A stretch of 64,000 nt of DNA from Candidatus Brevefilum sp. Its GTDB lineage: Bacteria > Chloroflexota > Anaerolineae > Anaerolineales > Anaerolineaceae. Positions 1 to 11,700 of this stretch are shown piece after piece. Each line of letters opens with the position of its first letter. Position 1 is the stretch's first letter. The notes below the pieces were generated by a model. It searched no databases. It was not told the origin of the DNA and worked only from the letters and a program-made list of their open reading frames with translations. The DNA is taken from positions 16,643 to 80,642 of the forward strand of contig JARGGB010000003.1 of assembly GCA_029210815.1 (NCBI GenBank), given 5' to 3'. A program made the translations under genes and the position numbers.

Positions 1-1
1 A

Positions 2-958
2 CCTGTAGTTACTATGAAAGCGCTCCTCGAGAGCGGCGTCCACTTTGGTCACCGGACCAATAAATGGAATCCCAAGATGCGCTCTTACATCTTTACGGAA
101 CGCAATGGTATCCATATTATCGACCTTCAGCAAACTGTAAAATTGCTGGATGATGCTTACAATTTTGTGCGAGATCAAGTTGCCAATGGCGGAACCGTGT
201 TGTTCGTCGGCACCAAACGCCAGGCACAGGATACGATCCGTGAAGAAGCAGAACGCTGTGGAATGCCCTATGTCAATGAACGCTGGTTGGGCGGCACCAT
301 CACCAACTGGTTCACAATCCAAAAACGAATTTTTGAACTGGAACGTCTCGAACGCATGCGCGACAGCGGTCAAATTGACCTGCTGACCAAAAAAGAGGGT
401 CTGTTGATTGAGCGCGATATTGAACGATTGGATATGCGACTGCATGGTATCCGCACCATGAAACGACTGCCAGACGTCTTGTTTGTGGTTGATGTTATGC
501 GTGAGGACACTGCGGTGCATGAGGCGAATCTCAAGGACATTCCCGTGATCGCCATGATCGATACCAATTGTGATCCCAAAAACGTGGATTACGTGATCCC
601 CTCCAACGATGATGCCATCCGCGCGATCAAGCTGCTGGTTGGAAAAATCGCTGACGCAGTGATGGAAGGCAAAGCCATCCGCAGCAAGGATATTGAAGAT
701 GAGGAAATGTTGGCAGAATCCATGCCAGCAGAGGTTTCCATCTTTGTTGACGATGATGAAGACCTGGAAGATGAAGCGCTTCTGGGAGCATCGACCCTGA
801 AACACCTGGGAACCACAAAGAAAGCTAAACCCAAACGAAGCGATCTTGAGGACGAGGAAGAAGAAATCGTCGCCGAGGATGTCGAAGAAGAAATTGTCGC
901 CGAGGATGTCGAAGAAGAAATTGAAGCCGTTGTTGAAGACGACGACGAAGAAAATTAA
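2..958 (+). CDS. rpsB: 30S ribosomal protein S2 (5' end probably outside window), with acidic C-terminal repeat tail
   Basis: ORF has [21 protein letters not shown] and [35 protein letters not shown], typical of S2. The frame is open upstream (PVVT) to the window edge. Confidence 0.95.
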   Translation, partial: PVVTMKALLESGVHFGHRTNKWNPKMRSYIFTERNGIHIIDLQQTVKLLDDAYNFVRDQVANGGTVLFVGTKRQAQDTIREEAERCGMPYVNERWLGGTITNWFTIQKRIFELERLERMRDSGQIDLLTKKEGLLIERDIERLDMRLHGIRTMKRLPDVLFVVDVMREDTAVHEANLKDIPVIAMIDTNCDPKNVDYVIPSNDDAIRAIKLLVGKIADAVMEGKAIRSKDIEDEEMLAESMPAEVSIFVDDDEDLEDEALLGASTLKHLGTTKKAKPKRSDLEDEEEEIVAEDVEEEIVAEDVEEEIEAVVEDDDEEN

Positions 959-1000
959 AATTAGGATCCGCTAAAGGATTTGAGATAGGAATAATTTAAG

Positions 1001-1627
1001 ATGACAGAAATTACCACTGAAATGATTAAAGAGCTGCGAGATGCAACCGGCTGCGGTATCCTTGACTGCCGCACTGCACTGCGTGAATCCAACGGTGATT
1101 TTGAAAAAGCCAGCGACTTCTTGCGTGAAAAAGGCCTGGCAAAGGCTGCTAAACGCGCTGAGCGCGTTGCCTCAGAGGGTGTGATTGAAGTTTATACCCA
1201 CGGTGAAGGGCGGCTGGCGGTTATGGTTGAATTAAACTGCGAGACGGATTTTGTTGGTCGTTCGCCCGAGTTTCTCAACCTGGCGCATGAATTAGCGCTG
1301 CAGATTGCTGCTGCAAACCCGCTCTACCTGACAGAAGAGAACATCCCCGAGTCAGCACTTGAGCGAGAAAAGAAAGTTGCTGTTGCTCGTGCTATGGAAG
1401 AAGGAAAACCGGAAAAGATCGTCCCAATGATCGTGGAAGGTTACCTCAAGAAATACAAAGAAGAAACTGTTTTACTCAACCAGGCTTATGTGCGTGACGG
1501 AAGCAAGACCGTCCAGGACCTGATCAACGAGCAGGTTGTTAAGATGGGAGAAAAAATTCTCGTCAGGCGCTTTGTCCGCTGGGAGCTCGGCGCTCAATCC
1601 GGTGAGGAAGACGTCAAAGAAGAATAA
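1001..1627 (+). CDS. tsf: Elongation factor Ts
   Basis: IKELRDATGCGILDCRTAL...NCETDFVGRSPEF; directly follows rpsB. Confidence 0.97.
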   Translation: MTEITTEMIKELRDATGCGILDCRTALRESNGDFEKASDFLREKGLAKAAKRAERVASEGVIEVYTHGEGRLAVMVELNCETDFVGRSPEFLNLAHELALQIAAANPLYLTEENIPESALEREKKVAVARAMEEGKPEKIVPMIVEGYLKKYKEETVLLNQAYVRDGSKTVQDLINEQVVKMGEKILVRRFVRWELGAQSGEEDVKEE

Positions 1628-1640
1628 ATTTAGAAATCTG

Positions 1641-1666
1641 AGACCAGCCGAAAGGTTGGTCTTTTG
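1641..1666 (+). terminator. Rho-independent terminator/attenuator-like hairpin between tsf and pyrH
   Basis: AGACCAGCC-GAAA-GGTTGGTCT followed by TTT; 9-bp stem with GAAA tetraloop. Confidence 0.65.
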
Positions 1667-1667
1667 A

Positions 1668-2447
<780 letters not shown>

Positions 2448-2488
2448 CCGTAAGGGATAAATAGAATAGAATTTAACGCCTGAAAAAA

Positions 2489-2561
2489 GCCCTCGTAGCT
2501 TAATGGATAGAGCAACTGCTTGCGGAGTAGTAGGTTGTGCGTTCGAGTCGCACCGAGGGTA
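2489..2561 (+). tRNA. tRNA-Arg (anticodon GCG)
   Basis: Full cloverleaf: acceptor GCCCTCG/CGAGGGT, D-stem GCTT/GAGC with GGA (A20), anticodon arm ACTGC-TTGCGGA-GTAGT, T arm GTGCG-TTCGAGT-CGCAC; no encoded CCA. Confidence 0.93.
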
Positions 2562-2680
2562 TTTTTTTATTTAACAGGGTGGAATTAAAAAATTTTTTTG
2601 GAGGAACAATCAGTTAACCTCAATTTTGGGATTAATCTGCATATATAAACTGGGAGTTTTAGTTGTTGAAGAAATTGTCC

Positions 2681-2709
2681 TTGACATCCCTTTTTTTATT
2701 GTGTAAAAT
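2681..2709 (+). promoter_or_regulatory. Sigma70-type promoter upstream of the 2754 gene
   Basis: TTGACA - 17 nt - TAAAAT, about 45 nt before the start codon. Confidence 0.75.
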
Positions 2710-2753
2710 GGATAAATACGGTCTAAAATATAATAATATAAAGGAGTGTTAAA

Positions 2754-3245
2754 ATGGTTGTAAAGAGAATTATGACTGGCCTTTTAGGCATTGTTGTCAT
2801 TGGGGCGGTTGCCTTTATTATTTTTGGCGGCAATTCTGATTTGGACAGCGTGCGTGCAGCTACGGAAGGATTGCAGACCGTTGAGGCTGCGCAGGCAGCA
2901 GGGCACGTCAATGTCAATGTTGATGGGTGTGTCGCCAGCCCCGAAGGTACAATGGGATACCACTATGTCAATTTCGACCTGGTTGATCTTGAATTGGATC
3001 CTGAGAAACCAGAAATCATGGTTTTTGTTCCTGACGAGGAAGGTGGGATGCGGCTGGGTGCTGTAGAGTTTGCCGTGCCGATTGATGCATGGGATGCCAA
3101 TAATGATGTGCTGCCAACAGTGTTGGGGCAAACCCTTCATCCGAATCCTGAATTGGGTTTGTATGTGCTGCATGCCTGGATTTTTGAAGAAAACCCATCC
3201 GGAGTTTTCGCTGATTGGAATCCTAATGTTGCATGCCTTGGATAG
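2754..3245 (+). CDS. Small membrane-anchored/secreted protein of unknown function (163 aa)
   Basis: SD AAAGGAG, N-terminal hydrophobic segment (IMTGLLGIVVIGAVAFIIF); a decayed paralogue lies at 12865-13384. Confidence 0.8.
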   Translation: MVVKRIMTGLLGIVVIGAVAFIIFGGNSDLDSVRAATEGLQTVEAAQAAGHVNVNVDGCVASPEGTMGYHYVNFDLVDLELDPEKPEIMVFVPDEEGGMRLGAVEFAVPIDAWDANNDVLPTVLGQTLHPNPELGLYVLHAWIFEENPSGVFADWNPNVACLG

Positions 3246-3267
3246 GTCATAAATTAAGGAAGTAAAA

Positions 3268-3369
3268 ATGAAGTTTCAGATCAGGAACCTTGAAAGCGCA
3301 GAAAATTCAATTGGCAAAGACTCTGTTTTTGAAGAAGTCACCAAACCTGGCTTTGGTCCACCCTTATAG
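3268..3369 (+). CDS. Putative small ORF, 33 aa: MKFQIRNLESAENSIGKDSVFEEVTKPGFGPPL
   Basis: Not in the ORF track. AAGGA SD 7 nt upstream of ATG, 22 bp after the previous gene, terminator 33 bp after the stop. Confidence 0.5.
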   Translation: MKFQIRNLESAENSIGKDSVFEEVTKPGFGPPL

Positions 3370-3402
3370 CCCCAAAAAATAACATCTTCGATGTAGAAAA
3401 AT

Positions 3403-3430
3403 TGCCCCGGTTTGATGGCCGGGGCATTTT
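3403..3430 (+). terminator. Rho-independent terminator
   Basis: TGCCCCGG-TTTGATGG-CCGGGGCA-TTTT. Confidence 0.75.
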
Positions 3431-3566
3431 GGGGATACGATCGGTAATCTTGATTTATCCTTTTCCAGAAAAGTATTGTTTGACATATTCAACAAGTTGA
3501 TCATGCGCTGATGGTGAAAAGCAAGCATCACCTGGAAAACAATCCCTTAATATTCAGGTCGATGCT

Positions 3567-5627
3567 TCAGGGTTGGTCCCTGACCCATATGGCATAGGCA
3601 CCTGCGAGGTTTTCGGCAATGGGTTTGCCCTGTACACGGTCCATATCATAAAGCCCCATGGTTTGTTCACGAGTGTGCGCAGTGTACCAGTCAAACATTG
3701 CCCACCATGTGATGCCGCCGATATAACCATTGGGATTAATCTGTTGGTCTGCACCCCAGGCAGCTGATTCCAAAAAGACAGGGAATAAAGCGTCGAATAG
3801 TTCCATCTGACGTTGTTTGCTGCTGTTCCCTCCTTTAGACCATATCCCGTATTCGGTGACCAGGATGGGCTTTTCGGGGAATGCGGCATGTGCCTCCTGT
3901 AAAAAAGTCATTGAATCATCGGCGTAATCTTCACCGTAGAACACACCAAAATACAATGTCCAACCAGCGATGTCCAGCGCGGTCTGTGTTGGGTCGCTGG
4001 ATCCGCCCCGGTCTGCAGCCGCGGATTGCATCAGCAGGCGACCATCTTGCAGATATTGCTCATAATCTTTGGTTAAGCGCTGTATGTATGCCTGCCGCTC
4101 CGGGACAGCCTGGGATTCGTTATGCATGCTCCATAGAATAATGGAGGGGCGGTTGCTGCCCATAAGAACCATTTCACGCCACATCTGGTCGGCGATCTGA
4201 CGCTGCTCCTGAGCAGCAAATTCAGCAGGACCATATTGCCAGACGGGTATCTCCACTGCGGCGAGCAAGCCCAACCGGTCAGTGAGCAGATAGGTGTAGG
4301 GGTGGTTAGGATAATGGGCGGTGCGCACAAAATTCGCATTGTGCGCTTTGATCATTTCCAGGTCGACAAGGATTTTGTCCCATGTGGCAGTACGTCCGCT
4401 GTCAGGCCATTCTTCATGACGGGCAATACCAGCCATGAAATAAGGATCACCATTTAGCAACCATTGATGACCGTTGGATTGCACCGTCCTGATGCCAAAT
4501 TGCGTCATAAAGGAATCGCTGGAATGGTTGGTCTTCAGGCTTGTTTCCAGTAGATAGAGGACAGGGCTTCCTGGGCTCCAAAGTTCGGGTTTGGGTATCG
4601 TGAGCTGAACATCGGGTATGACAAGCGCTTGACCAGGTTCAAGTTTTACCTCCATGCTGATTGGCTTGCCAGCGGCACTGGCTTTTATTGCGCTCGGCTG
4701 CGGGTTTGTCAGCCAGCCGGGTGCGTTTGGATCGGTAGAATGAACCTGCAAGGTGAGGGACCCTTTTTGGGATCGATCCCCGGAATTGTGTAGAACAACA
4801 TCGACCAGGATATCCCCTGATGTGTCAGGAATGCGCACATCTGTGCGCACGATCCACAGCGGTGGGGCAGCTTCCAGGTAAAAATCCTGAATGATGCCGG
4901 TATAGTTCCACCAGTCTGGGGTGAGACCGGGTACGATGTCGTTACGGCTGCCCCAGGGTGGATTATCCACCCGGATAGCGATTTTGTTTTCCTCACCGTA
5001 TATCAGCGATGGGGAGATATCCAAAGCAAAGGGTGTATAGCCGCCTTCGTGATACCCTACCCATTGATCGTTGACCCAAATATCGGCAACATAATTGATG
5101 GCTAAGGCATTAAAAGTCACACGCTGCCCTTTCCATTCAACGGGCACAAACACACTGCGGCGGTACCATACCCCGCCCTGGTAGTCTTCCGGTCCGTATG
5201 CAGTCATGACGTTCTCAGGCTTGGGCAGTTGGATTTCATCCCAATCACTGTCGTCATAATCAGCTTGGAAACGACCCATTGCTTCAGCTTCTAATGCAGT
5301 CAAACCATCACTACCGCGTCCGCTGAGGCTTAAAGAGCTGTCAGCTTCAAAGCGTTCCTTCAGCCAGGTTCCCGCAAGATCAATCCTTTGGCGCTCCTGT
5401 GGGTCGAAGCTTGCCAGGGGGTTACCCGCCTGCCAGGCGATTGGCACCGTTTCACCGTCAAGGGTTTCCGTCTCCTGGAAGCTCAGAGAGGGCAAAAGTG
5501 TATCGCTGTCCACACCTAGCGCAGCAGCACTTACTGATTCGGTTTGGGTGACCTGGTTTGGGGATTGACAACCTGAAAGTATCAACCCGAGACCAATAAC
5601 TATCAGAAACAAGAATTTTGCTTTCAT
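3567..5627 (-). CDS. Secreted lipoprotein glycoside hydrolase family 2 (beta-galactosidase/glucuronidase type)
   Basis: Lipobox LILSGC; GH2 sugar-binding and TIM-barrel motifs; candidate acid/base SMHNES and nucleophile VTEYG. Confidence 0.88.
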   Translation of the reverse strand: MKAKFLFLIVIGLGLILSGCQSPNQVTQTESVSAAALGVDSDTLLPSLSFQETETLDGETVPIAWQAGNPLASFDPQERQRIDLAGTWLKERFEADSSLSLSGRGSDGLTALEAEAMGRFQADYDDSDWDEIQLPKPENVMTAYGPEDYQGGVWYRRSVFVPVEWKGQRVTFNALAINYVADIWVNDQWVGYHEGGYTPFALDISPSLIYGEENKIAIRVDNPPWGSRNDIVPGLTPDWWNYTGIIQDFYLEAAPPLWIVRTDVRIPDTSGDILVDVVLHNSGDRSQKGSLTLQVHSTDPNAPGWLTNPQPSAIKASAAGKPISMEVKLEPGQALVIPDVQLTIPKPELWSPGSPVLYLLETSLKTNHSSDSFMTQFGIRTVQSNGHQWLLNGDPYFMAGIARHEEWPDSGRTATWDKILVDLEMIKAHNANFVRTAHYPNHPYTYLLTDRLGLLAAVEIPVWQYGPAEFAAQEQRQIADQMWREMVLMGSNRPSIILWSMHNESQAVPERQAYIQRLTKDYEQYLQDGRLLMQSAAADRGGSSDPTQTALDIAGWTLYFGVFYGEDYADDSMTFLQEAHAAFPEKPILVTEYGIWSKGGNSSKQRQMELFDALFPVFLESAAWGADQQINPNGYIGGITWWAMFDWYTAHTREQTMGLYDMDRVQGKPIAENLAGAYAIWVRDQP

Positions 5628-5960
5628 GATCGCCTTCTTTATGCAGTGATAATGGAATTGTATTATATATTTGGTTATGAGTAGACGATTTCAGCAATGA
5701 GTACATAATAATTTTGATCTTCAAAATCAATGGCTTTGTTAGTTTCATTACCAATTTAGAGTCCCCAAGTTTTGGAAGTCGTCAAGGCGATTTTTATTCG
5801 TAGTCTGCTGTGCTGATTTTTTACATTAAAATGATGGTATCTATATTACAATTCATATCATAGATTGACGCAAATAATTGATTGGATCAATCTGACCAAT
5901 CCATGATCCTCCAACTAGTTCTCTCTACATTGGTTCAAAATTGAGGAAGGAGTAATTATA

Positions 5961-8582
5961 ATGTTTCGTAAAATAATTATTTTGATCATATTTCTGAGTT
6001 TTACATTACCAATTTCTGCCTGTACGCCAACGGTTGAAGAAACGCCTACTCAGACTGCTGAGAGTGATACTCAAACTGAACCCACTTCAACAGCGACGAT
6101 TTCACCTATCGAAGAAATGCAGCCCGTATACCTGGTCCCTGAAGGTGATCCCAATGAAACTTATATCGCGCCCTTCCCGGTGACTGTCAGTTTGGATGGG
6201 GATTTGAGTGATTGGGAAGGTGTCCCACAGGTATCCATGGGTAATCCGGACAGCACGCAGATCAGCTTTGCTGTGGCTTCTGATGGGGATTTGATTTACT
6301 TCATGGCGGATGTCCTTGATTCAGCAATCATTTCTGGTGAGCATGGCGATCAATATTGGAATGAGGACTCTGTTGAGTTCTATATCAATGGTACAGGTGA
6401 TCTGTCACTGGCTGGATATACTGATGGGGTGGCACAAATCACTGTGCCGCCGCTGAATATTGGGAAGAGCAGCGAGGAAATTATTCTTGCTGGTGTACGA
6501 GTAGAAACCACTGATGCTGAGGTGGTTGTTTCAGAGACTGAACAGGGATATGCTGTGGAGCTCTCTGTACCGGTCTCAAATGATGTTTGGGATATCCCAA
6601 TCGTCCATAACCGAAGCATCGGGTTTAATGTCCATCTTAACGGTTCCAACAGTGGGAGTCGGGATATCAAATTGATCTGGTCGGCAGCCGATCAATCCGA
6701 TCAGTCTTATTTTAACCCAGGTGTTTTTGGACAATTGATCTTTGCAGAAATTGGCAATCAAAACCCCGTAGGACCACAGCCGACTGCCACGCCAGTCCCG
6801 ACTTTAACGCCGTTGCCAGAGGACTCCGTTTATCTTGACCCGAACGCACCCATCGAGGATCGAATTGATAACCTTATCGAGGAGATGAGCATTGAAGAGA
6901 AGATCGGTCAGATGACTTTGGTTGAAAAAGACAGCCTTCCTCTCAAGGATGTTGGCCCCTTTGGGATTGGTGGGGTTCTGAGCGGCGGTGGGGGTTATCC
7001 TGAAACTAACACATCACAGGCATGGGCTGATATGGTGAACGCCTTTCAGAGAGAAGCATTGAACAGCCGTTTGGGAATCCCCATCATTTATGGCGTTGAT
7101 GCTGTTCATGGGCATAACAATGTGAAGGGTGCCACCATCTTTCCACATAATATTGGGTTAGGTGCAGCCAATGACCAGGATTTGATGACCCGCATTGGAC
7201 AGATCACAGCGCAAGAGATGATCGCTACCGGGATTTACTGGAATTATGCACCGGCAGTTTCGATCCCACAGGACATCCGCTGGGGACGAACATACGAGGG
7301 CTACAGCGAGGATGGCGAGATCGTGACCAAGCTTGCCACAGCTTACTTATTGGGTTTGCAGGGGGATGACCTCTCAGATCCATTGACTGTTTTAGCTACC
7401 CCCAAACACTTCTTGGGGGATGGCGGTACAGCCTGGGGCACCTCGAATGTTCCTGGTTATCTCATCGATAGAGGTGATACCCAACTGACCGAAGCGCAAA
7501 TGCGCGAACTGCATCTCTTACCTTATATCAAAGCGATTGAAAATGGCGCGCAATCCATCATGGTTTCCTTTTCCAGCTGGAATGGTGAAAAAATGCACGG
7601 TCAGAAATACTGGATCACAGATGTTCTGAAGGGGGAACTTGGTTTCGACGGCTTCGTAGTCTCAGATTGGGGGGGCGTCGATGAGGTTGATTCGGATTAT
7701 TACATCGCTGTGGTCAATGCAATTAATGCTGGCATTGATATGAATATGGTCCCTTATGATCATGGACGCTTCATCAAAACGATGTTGGAGGCTGTTGTAG
7801 CAGGCGATATTCCCATGACGCGCATCGATGATGCTGTAAGCAGGATCCTGAGAGTAAAATACGCGCTTAATCTGTTTGAACAACCTTATTCAGATCCCTC
7901 TTTACTCAGTTCATTTGGCTCAGATGAGCACCGTGCAATCGCACAGGAGGCTGTTGCGAAATCCCTGGTTCTCCTTAAAGATGAAGGATCGATATTTCCA
8001 ATTTCAAAGGATGTTCCTTATCTTTATATTGGCGGCTCAGCGATGGATGATATCGGCATCCAATCCGGCGGCTGGACCATCACCTGGCAGGGTGAAGCGG
8101 GTGATATCACGCCAGGAACAACGATCCTGGAAGCAATTGAAAACACAGTTTCGGAGGAAACACAATTAGTAATTAATCAAGCTGGCCAATTTCCTGAAAC
8201 AGAGGAGGAGCGGCCCAGCCTGTGTCTGGCAGTTGTTGGTGAAACACCTTATGCGGAAGGTGTGGGCGATAATGAAAACCCGACGGTTTCTCTTGCTGAT
8301 AAAAGAGCCTTAAACAACATGGAAGAGTCATGTGATAAGATGGCAGTCATCCTTATTAGCGGCCGCCCATTAATCATCAATGACAGAATTGACAACTGGG
8401 ACGCCCTGGTTGCCGCCTGGCTGCCTGGAACTGAGGGACAGGGTGTAGCAGATGTCATTTTTGGCGATGTGCCTTTCACAGGAAAATTATCCTTCACCTG
8501 GCCAGTGAGCACCGAGCAGTTGCCGATGGGGAGCGGCGATAGTGATCCTCTCTTCCCCATTGGTTTTGGCTTGGTTGAGTGA
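5961..8582 (+). CDS. Secreted lipoprotein glycoside hydrolase family 3 (beta-glucosidase type) with N-terminal CBM9-like domain
   Basis: Lipobox PISAC; DGDLSDWEGVPQ (CBM9-like); EKIGQMTLVEK; catalytic-type VSDWGGVDEV; KHFLGDGGT. Confidence 0.9.
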   Translation: MFRKIIILIIFLSFTLPISACTPTVEETPTQTAESDTQTEPTSTATISPIEEMQPVYLVPEGDPNETYIAPFPVTVSLDGDLSDWEGVPQVSMGNPDSTQISFAVASDGDLIYFMADVLDSAIISGEHGDQYWNEDSVEFYINGTGDLSLAGYTDGVAQITVPPLNIGKSSEEIILAGVRVETTDAEVVVSETEQGYAVELSVPVSNDVWDIPIVHNRSIGFNVHLNGSNSGSRDIKLIWSAADQSDQSYFNPGVFGQLIFAEIGNQNPVGPQPTATPVPTLTPLPEDSVYLDPNAPIEDRIDNLIEEMSIEEKIGQMTLVEKDSLPLKDVGPFGIGGVLSGGGGYPETNTSQAWADMVNAFQREALNSRLGIPIIYGVDAVHGHNNVKGATIFPHNIGLGAANDQDLMTRIGQITAQEMIATGIYWNYAPAVSIPQDIRWGRTYEGYSEDGEIVTKLATAYLLGLQGDDLSDPLTVLATPKHFLGDGGTAWGTSNVPGYLIDRGDTQLTEAQMRELHLLPYIKAIENGAQSIMVSFSSWNGEKMHGQKYWITDVLKGELGFDGFVVSDWGGVDEVDSDYYIAVVNAINAGIDMNMVPYDHGRFIKTMLEAVVAGDIPMTRIDDAVSRILRVKYALNLFEQPYSDPSLLSSFGSDEHRAIAQEAVAKSLVLLKDEGSIFPISKDVPYLYIGGSAMDDIGIQSGGWTITWQGEAGDITPGTTILEAIENTVSEETQLVINQAGQFPETEEERPSLCLAVVGETPYAEGVGDNENPTVSLADKRALNNMEESCDKMAVILISGRPLIINDRIDNWDALVAAWLPGTEGQGVADVIFGDVPFTGKLSFTWPVSTEQLPMGSGDSDPLFPIGFGLVE

Positions 8583-8594
8583 GTATCCCACAAT

Positions 8595-8630
8595 AAGGGA
8601 CTACGTACACTCACGGTCCCTTTTTCTTTT
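8595..8630 (+). terminator. Rho-independent terminator after the GH3 gene
   Basis: AAGGGAC ... GTCCCTT followed by a T-rich tract (TTTTTCTTTTTT). Confidence 0.55.
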
Positions 8631-8749
8631 TTCCTTGAAAACCTGGCTGAACTTTTGAGTCACTCAAAGCCTGAATTTTGTTTATTTGTTCATTTCTTGT
8701 GGGTTTTAAATTACTGATTGGGACTTTTGATGTAACTGAAAATCCCTTT

Positions 8750-11700
8750 TTAGGCTTGCTTCAATTCAGCCAAAAGCAATTCAGCCATCTTCCATAGGGT
8801 ATCTTTTGGCTGTCGTTCTTTTACAATAATGTCTTCTGTGTCGATTAATGATAGCAATGGTTTTTTATAAACATCGGAAAACCAGACTGAATTTGAGACA
8901 AATTGCCAGCTGTTAATAAGGGAATAAACCTCCAAAGCTTTTTCGGTATTGCCGCGTACCGCCAGGAACAAAGCCGCCGATGCCAGGATATACAGCATAT
9001 TAAAAGGGAAGCCTGCAGTGATTGCTTCTTCCAGCCCTTCAATCAGTAATCTCTCAGCAACTTGATCGTTTCCATTGGCAATCTCTATCCGTGTCAATGC
9101 TGCCAGGCTTCCTGCAAGTTCGGGCTCTTCAGTTAATTCGCAAGTAATCTTCATAGCCTCAGACAATAAATGATTTGCTTGCTGATAGTCTTTTTTGGCA
9201 ATTAAAGTTAAGCCTAAAAACCAACGAGACCGCACTTCAAAATCTTTGAGACCCCCTTTTCCCATAACCGCTTTCCAACCATTCTTTTCTGCGCTGGCAT
9301 AATCGCCAATGTGATGATATGTTTCTCCAAGCTCCATATATACTACAGAAATACTGGCTGGGTCTCCTGATTTTTCCAGGAAGTGCAAACGTTTTTGCCT
9401 GAGTTCTAAAACTTCCTGGAAACGACCGTTGATATTGGCGATTTGTTCAAGGCAAATATTATAACGAATATAGCTATAGCCATCATCCAACTCAAGAAAA
9501 ATACGGCTGCTTTCTCGAAAGTAAGACTCAGCTTTTTCCAGGTCACCTTTACTATAGGCACAAAATACGCCTAACATCTCCAATGTCCTTGCCATCCCGT
9601 AGTGATCATTAAGTGTACGAGCGATCTTTAGGGCTTTTTGATAGTAAACATCGATTGTGTCAGATGCCATTTTTCCCGTCCAGGCAGCGTTGCCAAGAAA
9701 TCGATAAATGAGCTCACACCACCAATTTTCACCCAATTCCTCGAATAGATTGATTGATTGGAGGAAGAGTTTCTTAAAGACTGATAAATCTCCGTGAAAG
9801 CGATTGTAAATTCCTTTCAAAAATAAGTGAAAGGCTTGTGCATATTTTTCTTCACGCGTTTGGATTGGCTCTACGCGGTGCATTAAAGTAAGGCTTTCCC
9901 GGAACTTCTTTTCTCCCTGTTCATAATTTCCCAGGGAGAGATTGAGCCACACCAGATAACCTGTGAGCAAGGATAGAATCCGGACGCCCTGACGGGTTTC
10001 ATCTGAGATGTTTTTGGCTGCCATTTCAAACAGCGCAAGGCCTTCATCATCCCGAAAACTGTAATCAAAATACAAAATCAAGCCCCCAAGAGAGGTCTCT
10101 ATCAAATCCAGACGTTCAAAATGAAGGGCAACCTCCCAGGCATGACGGATGTTTTCAAAATCATCGCTGATTTTGATCATAGCCTGACGCAGTTTCCCGG
10201 TTTTTAAATCCTCTTGCCAACCCCCCATTTTTCTGGAATAATACTCAGCATAACGTGTTATTAAGTTTTGATAGCTTACCAGATTTGCTTGGAGCTTTTC
10301 AAACCCATACTGGCGAAGCAGTTCATGAATCTCAAACCTATCCTCTGGCGTGCGGTTGAGAATTGAGCGGTTAACAAATTTAACCAGTTGACGCAGAGAT
10401 ATTCCCACAATTCTTTCAGCTGCTTCGCGAGTAAATCCTCCTCGAAATATTGTGAGTTGGGAGAATTGTTCACGCTCTTTTTTATCAATTTTCTTCCATG
10501 AATAATCAAAAACTGCGTATAGGCTGCGCTGCCGTGCAGGTATATCGCAAAAATCCGTTTCAAAGAATGCAAGTCCACGGCGGATTTCCTTGACAATTTC
10601 TGATAGTGAAAGCATTTCCATCCATGAGGCTGCCATTTCAATGGCTAAAGGCATCCCTTCAACCAACCTGCATATTTCACCAATATATTGCCAGTCGTCC
10701 ATGGCAGGTATGAATAAGGGTTTGACTCGCTGTGAGGATCGTAAGAACAGCTTCACTGCACTAAAAGTACTAAAATCTTCAGTTGTTCCTTCCTCCGGAA
10801 AATTCAGTCCCTTTAAGTGGAAACGAGCCTCAGCTTTGATATTTAACGGAATTCGGGAGGTTGCCAGAATTTTGAGGTTTGGTGAAATTGCTAATAAATC
10901 TCTAATCCAATCTGACATAGTTGTCAAATGTTCAAGATTATCCAAAACCAGGAGCATTGATTTCTCCTGGAAGTAATCCATGAGTTGTTGGTTTAGGGGT
11001 TGCCCCCCAACACGCAGATAACCAATTGCATTGGCAAAATAACTTATAAACATCTCTGAGGTTTCAAGTGGGGCAAGGGGCACAAAAAGAATGCCATCTG
11101 AGAAATGTGACATCAATTTTCGGGCGATTTCAATGGCCAGACGGCTTTTTCCCATCCCGCCAGGTGCAAGGATGGTGAGTAGACGAGTGTCTGCACCTAA
11201 TAATAATTGTGAAAGCCTGGCAACTTCATCGATTCGCCCGACAAATGGGGTGACTTGAGCCGGTAATTTAGATCTTGTTAGTGGTTGGGATTCTTTAGGC
11301 TCGGTTTTTAGCTCAAGAGTACCACTTCGGATCATCTCATAAAGCTCCGTTGTAATACCTTCGGGTGAAATCTTGAGCTGCTGTTCAAGCAAGCCAACAC
11401 AACTGAGGTATTGTCGGATAGCAGCATTACGCTGCCCTTTGGCAGAATATAATCGCATCAATGCCCTGTGGGCATTCTCATTGAGTTCGTCCAACTGTAG
11501 CCAACGTCGGGCAAAGTAGATTGCTTGATCAAAGTCTTGTTTTTCTGAATACCAATCAACAAGTTGATTGTAAACACCACTAATTTCTCGGTTTAATTCT
11601 TCTTTTTGAAAATACTGCCAATTGTCAAATTCAGGGCTGTCTTTCAAGTTGAATCCAGCTAAAAAATCACCATTGAAGAGCAAAGACGCTTGTTTAAGAT

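Noticed and set aside
5866-5930. GATTGGATCAATC partial palindrome upstream of the GH3 gene as an operator
   Set aside because: Short and imperfectly placed; I could not support a specific regulator.
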